Source: DATHSY01 sp046729855
GTDB lineage: Bacteria > Actinomycetota > UBA4738 > HRBIN12
Reading direction: 5' to 3'
NCBI GenBank assembly: GCA_046729855.1
Contig: JBKPHM010000061.1
Location: 1 to 52,413 of the forward strand
DNA length: 52,413 nucleotides
In this document: positions 29,203-36,245 of the stretch, piece by piece
How the letters are laid out: each line of letters opens with the position of its first letter
How positions within the stretch are numbered: the stretch's first letter is position 1
Program-made: the position numbers and the translations under genes
Notes under the pieces: model-generated
Seen by the model: the letters and a program-made list of their open reading frames with translations, nothing else
What the model was told of the DNA's origin: nothing
Database searches by the model: none

Positions 29203-31473
29203 CTAGGCCTCGACCCTCGCCCGCTCCTCCGTCGTCACGGTCGGCGGAGGCTCGACCATCAGCTCAGCCCTCCGCGACTTCGACACCCACACCGCCCCGG
29301 CGACGACGAGCGCCGCGATCACGGCGATCGCGATCCGGACGACGGGGTTGTCGGCCTGCTCGACCACGAGCGGCGCCATCAGCAGGGCCACGAGGTTCAT
29401 CACTTTGATCAGCGGGTTCAGCGCCGGGCCCGCCGTGTCCTTGAAGGGGTCGCCGACGGTGTCACCGATCACGGCCGCCTTGTGCTGGTCGCTCCCCTTG
29501 CCACCGTAATGGCCTTCCTCGATGTACTTCTTCGCGTTGTCCCACGCGCCGCCGGAGTTCGACAGCATCACGGCGAGCAGCTGTCCCGTCAGGATCGCGC
29601 CGGCGAGGAACGCACCCAGCGCCTCGGCCTCGAGCGCGAAGCCGACGACGATCGGCGACAGGACCGCCAGCAGGCCCGGCGTGAGCAGCTCGCGCAGCGA
29701 GGTCCTGGTACAGATATCGACGACGCGCGCGTAGTCGGGCTTCTCGGTGTAGTCCATGATCCCCGGGTGGTCTCGGAACTGGTTCCGCACCTCCACGACG
29801 ACCTGCGACGCGGCGCGGCCGACCGCCCGGATCGCGAGTGACGAGAAGAGGAACGCGACCGAACCGCCGATCAGCAGCCCGACCAGGACCTCCGGCCGGT
29901 CGACCCTGATCCCGAGGAACGAGAACCCGGCCTCCTTCAACGCCTCCTCGAACGAGCCGAACAACGAGGTCGCCGCGATCACCGCCGTCGCGATCGCCAT
30001 GCCCTTCGTGATGGCCTTCGTGGAATTGCCGACGGCGTCGAGTCTGCCGAGGACGGCTGCCGGCCGGCCCTGGAACTCGCCGGACATCTCGGCGATGCCC
30101 TGAGCGTTGTCGGACACCGGCCCGAACGTATCCATCGATACGATCACGCCGACGGTCGTGAGCATCCCCATCCCGGTCAGCGAGATGAAGTACAGCGCCT
30201 CGGCCGTGTCGTTCCCGAGGACGAACGCGCCGATCACGGCTCCCGCGATGATCATGATCGCCCACACGGTCGACTCGAGCCCGACGGAGAATCCGGAAAG
30301 AATCGTGGTCGCGGGACCGGTCTGCGTGGCCTCGGCGATCTCCTGCACCGGGCGGAACTTCGTGTCCGTGAAGTACTGCGTGAGGAGCTGGATGATGCTC
30401 GCGAGGATCAGCCCGATCAGCACGGCGAGCGCCGGGCGGTAGTCCTCCATGTAGACGCCGGCGATTACGAAGACGGCGAGGGCCGAGATGGCGGCCGATG
30501 CGAAGAACCCGCGGTTGATCGCCTTCATGCCGTGCTCGTCCTCGCTGCGCGGCGTGACGGCGACGATGCCGATGATCGACGTGATCACGCCGACGGCGCG
30601 CACGAACAGCGGGAACATGACACCGGCTATCGCGCCGACCTCGGTGCCCGCGTACGCGGCGGCACCGAGGATCAGGGACGCCACCAGCGTGACCTCGTAC
30701 GACTCGAACAGGTCGGCCGCCATCCCGGCGCAGTCGCCGACGTTGTCGCCGACGTTGTCCGCGATCGTCGCGGCGTTGCGTGGGTCGTCCTCGGGGATCC
30801 CCTTCTCGACCTTGCCGACGAGGTCGGCTCCCACGTCGGCCGCCTTCGTGAAGATGCCGCCGCCGACCCGCATGAACATCGCGAGCAGCGCCCCGCCGAA
30901 GCCGAACCCGACCAGGACGCTGGTCGCGTCCTCCTTGTAGACGAGCAGGATCACCGTCGCGCCGAGCAGCCCGAGGCCGACCGTGAACATCCCGGCGACG
31001 CCGCCGGCTCGGAACGCGATCTTCAGCGCCCTCCGCAGCCCGGACTCCCGCGCGGCGTTCGCCGTGCGTACGTTCGCACGGACGGCGAGCCACATGCCCG
31101 CGTAGCCCGTGGTCGCCGAGAACCCGGCGCCCAGCAGGAACGCCAGGGAACGCCCGACACGGATGAAGGTCTCGCCGTGCGCCGCCTGCTCGGAGACCGG
31201 GAGCGCGAACAACAGGGCGACCGCGAGGATCCCCATGAAGATCCCGACCGTGCGGAACTGCCGGTTCAGGTAGGCGCGGGCGCCGATCTGGATCGCCCTG
31301 GCGATGTCCTTCATCTTCTCGGTGCCCTCAGGCGCCGACAGGACCTCGCGGACCAGGTAGTAGGCGAATGCGAGCGCGATCAGCGAGATGACGAGGACGA
31401 CCCACAGGGCCTTGTCTTCGAACACACCGAACGCGGCATCGATCGTGCCGCCTTCCTGGGCCAGAAACAGCAT
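29203..31473 (-). CDS. hppA: Membrane-bound H+-translocating pyrophosphatase, K+-independent type
   Basis: The 756-residue, roughly 16-helix enzyme couples pyrophosphate hydrolysis to proton pumping. The catalytic signatures are clear: GGGIFTKAADVGADLVGKVE, then DNVGDNVGDCAGMAADLFES. The determinant of K+ dependence reads GNSTKAITKG; Lys (about residue 486) where K+-dependent enzymes have Ala indicates the K+-independent, proton-pumping class. GGGAGG lies just before ATG 31473, and a TATAAT box lies 57-62 bases upstream. It would recycle pyrophosphate from biosynthesis into membrane potential, of use beside the K+ and Na+ transporters nearby. Confidence 0.96.
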   Translation of the reverse strand: MLFLAQEGGTIDAAFGVFEDKALWVVLVISLIALAFAYYLVREVLSAPEGTEKMKDIARAIQIGARAYLNRQFRTVGIFMGILAVALLFALPVSEQAAHGETFIRVGRSLAFLLGAGFSATTGYAGMWLAVRANVRTANAARESGLRRALKIAFRAGGVAGMFTVGLGLLGATVILLVYKEDATSVLVGFGFGGALLAMFMRVGGGIFTKAADVGADLVGKVEKGIPEDDPRNAATIADNVGDNVGDCAGMAADLFESYEVTLVASLILGAAAYAGTEVGAIAGVMFPLFVRAVGVITSIIGIVAVTPRSEDEHGMKAINRGFFASAAISALAVFVIAGVYMEDYRPALAVLIGLILASIIQLLTQYFTDTKFRPVQEIAEATQTGPATTILSGFSVGLESTVWAIMIIAGAVIGAFVLGNDTAEALYFISLTGMGMLTTVGVIVSMDTFGPVSDNAQGIAEMSGEFQGRPAAVLGRLDAVGNSTKAITKGMAIATAVIAATSLFGSFEEALKEAGFSFLGIRVDRPEVLVGLLIGGSVAFLFSSLAIRAVGRAASQVVVEVRNQFRDHPGIMDYTEKPDYARVVDICTRTSLRELLTPGLLAVLSPIVVGFALEAEALGAFLAGAILTGQLLAVMLSNSGGAWDNAKKYIEEGHYGGKGSDQHKAAVIGDTVGDPFKDTAGPALNPLIKVMNLVALLMAPLVVEQADNPVVRIAIAVIAALVVAGAVWVSKSRRAELMVEPPPTVTTEERARVEA

Positions 31474-31529
31474 GGGACCTCCCTCGGAACCGAAGCGAGA
31501 CGTGGCTCGTGTGCAGCGGGAACCGGCAG

Positions 31530-31535
31530 ATTATA
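31530..31535 (-). promoter_or_regulatory. Consensus -10 box (TATAAT) of hppA, containing the nhaA stop codon
   Basis: On the minus strand the perfect TATAAT hexamer lies 57 bases before the hppA start and includes the TAA stop of nhaA (31531-31533). It is the only exact consensus -10 I noticed in the window, and implies strong independent transcription of hppA with a leader of about 50 bases. No convincing -35 is visible. Confidence 0.55.
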
Positions 31536-32916
31536 GGGACACGGCGTGGCCCTCGGCCGGGCCCGTCCGGGCCGATCCGGCCGCCCGCAACAGCAGATAA
31601 GCGATGACGCCGGACGACACCGCCGAGACCAGGACGGCGAGCGTCACGACGTCGATCGTGGCGGGCGGCAGCGCCAGCTCCGCGATGAACAGCGAGACCG
31701 TGAACGGGATGCCGGCCGCAGCGCCGACGGCGAGGACGTGGCGCCACGTGAGCCCGGCAGGCAGGTGCGCCACGCCCGTACGGACGCCGAGGTACGCGGC
31801 GATCGTGATCCCGGCCGTCTTGCCGAGGAGCCGCGCGACGATCAGCCCGATGGCGACGCTGCTGCCGGCCGCCTCGGCGAGCGCTTCGGACGTGAGCGGG
31901 ATGCCCGCGTTGGCCAGCGCGAACACCGGGAGAACCACGAAACTGGCCCACGGGTGCAGCGCCGTCTCCAGCCTCGTGAGCGGGGAGACGGCCTCGCGAG
32001 ACAACTCCGCAAGGGAGAGCCACTGCGCGGCGTCGGCGTCGGGCGGGTAGGGATCGTCGACCGTCTCGTCGGCGACGCGGTGCGCCTCCTCGCTCACCGC
32101 GCGCGGTCGCTGGAACGCGACGGCCGGGGTCAGGAACCCGAGCGCAACGCCCGCGAGCGTCGGTGACACGCCGGACCCGTACAGGGCGACCCACATCCCC
32201 GCCCCGAGCAGCAGGTACGCGGCCGCCGCTCGGACGTGGATCCGCTGGAGAACGAGGACGAGCACGCCCAGCACCGCGGCGAGGACCACGGCGCGACCGT
32301 CGATAGTGGTCGAGTAGAACAGCGCGACCGCGACGATCGAGCCTAGGTCGTCCACGATCGCGATGCCGAGCAGCAGGATCTTCACCGACGAAGGCACACG
32401 GCGACCGGCCAGGCCGATCACGCCGAGCGCAAACGCGATATCCGTCGGCATCGCGACGCCCCACGCGCGCGCCTCCACGCCCTCCGGGTTGAAAGCGAGA
32501 TAGATCAACGCGGGCACGACCATCCCACCGATGGCGGCGATCGCGGGCAACGCGGCTCGGCGAGCCCCCCGGAGCTCCCCCGTTGTCAGCTCGCGCTTGA
32601 TCTCCAGGCTGACGACGAGGAAGAAGATTGTCATGAGTCCCTCGCCGATCCATGAGCGCACGGATCCCGCGATGCTCCAGCGCCCGATCGCGACAGTCGC
32701 TCCGGTCGCCCACGTGCGCTCGTACAAATCGCTCAACGGCCCGTTGGCCCAGACGAGCGCGAACGCCGATGCCGCGACGAGGACGATGCCGCTCGACGTC
32801 TCCGCGGAGACGAACGCCTGAAGCGGACGGACGATCCGTCGCGGAACGGGACGATCCGAACGCGACCACGGCAGGCGAAGGCCTTCGGTGTCCGATGGAT
32901 CGCGGCGATCGGTCAC
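31531..32916 (-). CDS. nhaA: Na+/H+ antiporter NhaA
   Basis: The 461-residue antiporter has the family's SSGIVLVAASAFALVWAN first helix, the FFLVVSLEIKREL stretch, MPTDIAFALGVIGLAG (Asp133 equivalent) and GIAIVDDLGSIVAVALFYS, with the two aspartates (163/164 in E. coli) that carry ions. It extrudes Na+ in exchange for H+. GTG 32916 is chosen because GGAGC precedes it; the frame is open for 57 more codons but that part is not NhaA-like. A TACGAT box (32979-32974) about 60 bases upstream may be the promoter. A hydrophilic insert of about 50 residues (DDPYPPDADAAQ) separates helices in the second half, longer than in E. coli. Confidence 0.95.
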   Translation of the reverse strand: MTDRRDPSDTEGLRLPWSRSDRPVPRRIVRPLQAFVSAETSSGIVLVAASAFALVWANGPLSDLYERTWATGATVAIGRWSIAGSVRSWIGEGLMTIFFLVVSLEIKRELTTGELRGARRAALPAIAAIGGMVVPALIYLAFNPEGVEARAWGVAMPTDIAFALGVIGLAGRRVPSSVKILLLGIAIVDDLGSIVAVALFYSTTIDGRAVVLAAVLGVLVLVLQRIHVRAAAAYLLLGAGMWVALYGSGVSPTLAGVALGFLTPAVAFQRPRAVSEEAHRVADETVDDPYPPDADAAQWLSLAELSREAVSPLTRLETALHPWASFVVLPVFALANAGIPLTSEALAEAAGSSVAIGLIVARLLGKTAGITIAAYLGVRTGVAHLPAGLTWRHVLAVGAAAGIPFTVSLFIAELALPPATIDVVTLAVLVSAVSSGVIAYLLLRAAGSARTGPAEGHAVSL

Positions 32917-33074
32917 GCAGCAGCTCCATGCCGACCAGACTTCCCGGCGCGCCGATCGCGGGACTCGAGCCGACATCGTACCCCGCGTCACGAGATCGTT
33001 CGCTCGGATGGTTGTTGTGGGACGGTTCGGCCGGTAGCCTGCGGGGCGTTTTGGCAGAAGGTCGTCACCGGGCT

Positions 33075-33809
33075 GTGACCCGCTCACCCGAGCACGACGG
33101 GGGAGCGGGTACGCGGAAGAACCCCGAGTCGCGAAGCCACCGCAGGAAGCAACCGCCGAGGTGGATCGCGCTCGTCGTCGTCGCCCTCGTGGTCGGCGTG
33201 GGTCTGTTCCTGCTGCTCAGCGGTGGCGGTCCGGAGGGGATCACCGACTTCATCGGGGGGAACGAGCCTGTGCCGGAGTTCGACTTCGTGCTCGGCAAGC
33301 CGTCCGCGTTCGAGGTCACGCAGGAGCACCACACCAAGCTCGACCACCTCGCCGAGGACGTCGCGGTGGACGTGAACGAGCAGATCGACCTGCTGTACAC
33401 GGCAGCGTTCCTCGACCCGAACAACTGGCAGGACGGCGCGTACGACGACGTCTGGGATCTCTTCGCCGATCAGGCCGCCGTCTCCGCGCAGGAGCAGGCC
33501 GAGGTGCTGACGCTCGGGACGGCTGCGGGTAAGACGTTCCAGAAGGTCGAGCCGGACACCGGGAAGCTCAAGGTCGAGGTGTTGTTCGACGCCGAGGGAC
33601 AGCCGGCCACGGCGGTCGCGTCGGTCCGGTTCCGCGCGATCGCCACGGCGAAGGGTGGCGCCTCGGCGACGGCGATCGTCAGCGGGGGTCAGTACTTCCT
33701 GCAAGACCTCGGCGACGGCTGGCAGATCATCTCGTTCGACGTGGACCGCGCCGACCGTGAGGCCAAGGCCCCCACTCCCTCTGGCAGCGCAAGCCCGGAG
33801 ACCTCGTGA
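33075..33809 (+). CDS. Membrane-anchored extracytoplasmic protein of unknown function
   Basis: The 244-residue protein has a basic N-terminus, one membrane helix (WIALVVVALVVGVGLFLLLS) and an outside domain. The last 90 residues (LKVEVLFDAEG, VASVRFRAIATAKGG, YFLQDLGDGWQIISFDVDR) have the strand pattern of an NTF2-like fold, but I do not recognise a named family. It overlaps the LCP-family gene by four bases (GTGA), so a role in the cell envelope is likely. The start is uncertain: TTG 33051 is also possible, and a TAGCCT box lies at 33035-33040. Confidence 0.7.
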   Translation: MTRSPEHDGGAGTRKNPESRSHRRKQPPRWIALVVVALVVGVGLFLLLSGGGPEGITDFIGGNEPVPEFDFVLGKPSAFEVTQEHHTKLDHLAEDVAVDVNEQIDLLYTAAFLDPNNWQDGAYDDVWDLFADQAAVSAQEQAEVLTLGTAAGKTFQKVEPDTGKLKVEVLFDAEGQPATAVASVRFRAIATAKGGASATAIVSGGQYFLQDLGDGWQIISFDVDRADREAKAPTPSGSASPETS

Positions 33810-34753
33810 GCAAGCGACTCCTGGTCGCGGCCCTCGCGTTGGTCGCATGGGTCACCGGATCGGTGTTGGGGACCGGACCTGCGGCGGGGCATCGTGCGTC
33901 GGCCGCGCCGCTGCTCGCGATCGGACAGGCCCACGCCGAGTTCACGCCGGTTCTCGACGGGTCCGAGCCGATCTTCATCCTCGTGATCGGCAGCGACGCC
34001 CGGCCGGGCCAGGAGGTCGCGTCGCAGCGCGCCGACTCCATCCACTTGGTCGGGATCAACCCGGCGAGGGGCAAGGCCGCGATCCTCGGGTTCCCGCGCG
34101 ATTCGAGCGTCCCGATCCCCGGCCACGAGACCGACAAGATCAACACGGCGCTCTTCTACGGCGGCCCCGAGCTCGTCGTGCAGACCGTCGAGCAGCTGAC
34201 CGGGATCACGATCGACTACTGGGCGATGACCGGGTTCGAAGGATTCACCGCGATGATCAACGGCATCGATGGGTTCGATTTCGAGGTTCCGTTCTCACTC
34301 TCGGACACGGGCCTGATCGACTTCACCGAGGGGATGCACCACTTCGACGGCAGGGACGCGCTGTCGTTCGCACGGAACCGGCACGACCTGCCGATGGGCG
34401 ACTTCGGACGGTCCGAGAACCAGGGGCGTCTGATGGTCGGGCTCCTGTCCCAGTTCCGCAAGGAGTTCACGAAGGATCCCAGCCGCGTCTTCACGTGGCT
34501 CTCGGCCGGGCTCCGCAACCTCCAGACCGACATCCCGCTCGACCAGCTGCTTTCGCTCGCCTTCACGACGACCGAGATCAACCCGAACCGGGTCGAGAAC
34601 GTCGTGGCGCCGGGGACGACCGGCATGTCGGGCGAGTCGTCGATCGTGATCCTGTTGCCGGAGGCGGACGCGATCTACCGCGACATGGCGGGCGACGGGT
34701 TGATCGGGAAGAAGAACCTCCCGCCCAGCCCGAACGCCTCCTTGCTCGACTGA
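33806..34753 (+). CDS. LytR-CpsA-Psr (LCP) family cell-wall ligase
   Basis: The 315-residue protein has an N-terminal signal/anchor (LLVAALALVAWVTGSVLG) and one LCP domain: ILVIGSDARPG, the Arg/Asp segment SQRADSIHLVGINPARGKAA, LGFPRDSSV, KINTALFYGGPELV and LSFARNRHDLP. LCP enzymes move undecaprenyl-linked glycopolymers such as arabinogalactan, teichoic acid or capsule onto peptidoglycan. It is translationally coupled to the anchored protein upstream. The catalytic arginines of the family are present. The polymer is not evident from the neighbourhood, though a flippase-like gene lies 5 kb away. Confidence 0.92.
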   Translation: MSKRLLVAALALVAWVTGSVLGTGPAAGHRASAAPLLAIGQAHAEFTPVLDGSEPIFILVIGSDARPGQEVASQRADSIHLVGINPARGKAAILGFPRDSSVPIPGHETDKINTALFYGGPELVVQTVEQLTGITIDYWAMTGFEGFTAMINGIDGFDFEVPFSLSDTGLIDFTEGMHHFDGRDALSFARNRHDLPMGDFGRSENQGRLMVGLLSQFRKEFTKDPSRVFTWLSAGLRNLQTDIPLDQLLSLAFTTTEINPNRVENVVAPGTTGMSGESSIVILLPEADAIYRDMAGDGLIGKKNLPPSPNASLLD

Positions 34754-34758
34754 CCTGC

Positions 34759-34764
34759 TAGGTT
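34759..34764 (+). promoter_or_regulatory. -10 box (TAGGTT) of the riboswitch-controlled exchanger
   Basis: TAGGTT lies six bases before the first bases of the yybP-ykoY-type leader and six bases after the LCP stop codon. The predicted start of transcription, about 34771, coincides with the 5' edge of the aptamer. Confidence 0.5.
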
Positions 34765-34770
34765 TCTCGT

Positions 34771-34867
34771 CGAGCTCGAAGGGGAGTAGTCCGCAAGCGG
34801 ACGCGTCGACAGCACGGCCCTGACCGGCCCGGCGGGTCCCTCGCCACGCGGGGACGAGACCGAGAGC
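34771..34867 (+). promoter_or_regulatory. yybP-ykoY (manganese) riboswitch
   Basis: The leader has the conserved words of this class in order: GAAGGGGAGTAG (34778-34789), a GC hairpin (TCCGCAAGCGGA), GTCGACAGCACGG (34805-34817), a CCGG-rich arm and GGACGAGACC (34852-34861). CTCG 34775-34778 can close P1 with CGAG 34861-34864. The same 3' strand can instead pair with GGCTCGG (34880-34886), which runs into the GGGAGAGG ribosome binding site. Metal binding that stabilises P1 would therefore free the site, an ON switch as known for this class. The RNA family assignment is from recognition of the motif; the switch mechanism is inferred. Confidence 0.87.
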
Positions 34868-34894
34868 CCGGCGTCGATAGGCTCGGGAGAGGCC

Positions 34895-36217
34895 GTGACC
34901 ACCCTTCGGCAGGACCTGCGCGACGTCCATCCCGCGCGTCAGCAGCTCTCGCTCGGCCTCGCCGTGGCGGCGATGCTCCCGGGCATCGTGATCCGTGTGA
35001 CACAGCAGGAGCTTCCACATTCCATCGAAGCCGTCCTGTTCGGGCTCGCGATCGTCGGCGCGGCGTTCCTGCTGTCGTGGGCGGCCGAGGTCGCGCAGCT
35101 CGACATCTCGGCCGGACTCGCGATCGCTGTTCTCGCGTTCATCGCGGTGCTCCCGGAGTACGCGGTCGACATGGTGTTCGCGTTGAAGGGCGGCCACGCC
35201 GTCGCGGAGTACGGCGAGGTTTGCCGGTCCGCGGCAGACATCGCGGCGGACCGGGCGAGCGCCTGCTCGCTCGCGCTGGCGAACATGACAGGCGCCAACC
35301 GGCTTCTGATCGGCATCGGATGGTCGATGGTGGTCTTCATCGCGTGGTTCCGCAGCCGGAGGCGCGGGATCCGCCTCGCGGAGGTTCGACTCGAGCGCGA
35401 GCACTCGGTCGAGGTCGCGTTCCTTGCGCTCGCGACTCTGTACTCGCTCACGCTGCCCCTGAAGTCGACGATCACGCTGATCGACGCGTTGATCCTCGTC
35501 GGGATCTTCGCTGCGTACACGTGGCGGATCTCGCGGGCGCCCGCGGAGGAGCCGCACCTGGTCGGTCCGGCACGGTACATCGGCTCGTTGTCGAAGGGCC
35601 GCCGCCGCGCGTCGGTCGTCGGGATGTTCGCCTTCGCCGCGGCCGTCATCCTGCTGAGCGCCGAGCGGTTCGCCGACGCGCTGGTCGAGACCGGCGAGGC
35701 CGTTCACATCAACGAGTTCTTGCTGGTGCAGTGGCTCGCACCGCTCGCCTCCGAGGCACCGGAGCTGCTCGTCGCGGGCCTGTACGCATGGCGGCTGAAC
35801 ACCAACGCCGGCCTCGGGACGCTCGTGTCGTCCAAAGTGAACCAGTGGACGCTGCTCGTCGGGACGCTGCCGATCGTGTTCGCGATCGGGTTCGGCGGGC
35901 TCCATGGGCTCCCGATCGACGCGCACCAGCGGGAGGAGCTGCTCCTCACGGCCGCCCAGTCGTTGTTCGCGGTGGCCGTGCTGGCGACGCTTTCGATCTC
36001 GACTCGCGAGGCGCTGTTGCTGTTCGGCCTCTTCTGGGCCCAGTTCATCGTCGGCGCGGTCGTGCCCGAGTCGGCGCAGGGGGTGGAGCGGATCATCGTC
36101 TCGGCGGCGTACATCCTGCTCGCCTCGGCGATCTTCTACCGGGACCGGCACAACGTCCCGGTCCTGGTTCGCAACGGCTTCCGCACGTCGTACTCCGAGC
36201 TGACCGCGCCGCATTGA
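34895..36217 (+). CDS. CaCA-family cation exchanger, probable Mn2+ (or Ca2+) exporter
   Basis: The 440-residue membrane protein has about 11-12 helices and the two alpha repeats of the calcium/cation antiporter superfamily: IAVLPEYAVDMVFAL with ANMTGANRLLIG in the first half, and PLASEAPELLVAGLYAWRL with SSKVNQWTLLVGTLP in the second. These repeats hold the acidic ion-binding residues. Family members usually exchange Ca2+ for H+ or Na+. The leader, however, is a yybP-ykoY riboswitch, which senses Mn2+ and normally turns on manganese exporters, so Mn2+ export is the better prediction. GTG 34895 is preceded by GGGAGAGG. Confidence 0.87.
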   Translation: MTTLRQDLRDVHPARQQLSLGLAVAAMLPGIVIRVTQQELPHSIEAVLFGLAIVGAAFLLSWAAEVAQLDISAGLAIAVLAFIAVLPEYAVDMVFALKGGHAVAEYGEVCRSAADIAADRASACSLALANMTGANRLLIGIGWSMVVFIAWFRSRRRGIRLAEVRLEREHSVEVAFLALATLYSLTLPLKSTITLIDALILVGIFAAYTWRISRAPAEEPHLVGPARYIGSLSKGRRRASVVGMFAFAAAVILLSAERFADALVETGEAVHINEFLLVQWLAPLASEAPELLVAGLYAWRLNTNAGLGTLVSSKVNQWTLLVGTLPIVFAIGFGGLHGLPIDAHQREELLLTAAQSLFAVAVLATLSISTREALLLFGLFWAQFIVGAVVPESAQGVERIIVSAAYILLASAIFYRDRHNVPVLVRNGFRTSYSELTAPH

Positions 36218-36233
36218 AACGCGGAAGCATCGC

Positions 36234-36239
36234 TACCAT
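36234..36239 (+). promoter_or_regulatory. -10 box (TACCAT) of the helicase gene, leaderless
   Basis: TACCAT ends six bases before GTG 36246 and no ribosome binding site is present between them. It lies in the 28-base gap after the exchanger gene. Confidence 0.6.
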
Positions 36240-36245
36240 CGGCGC

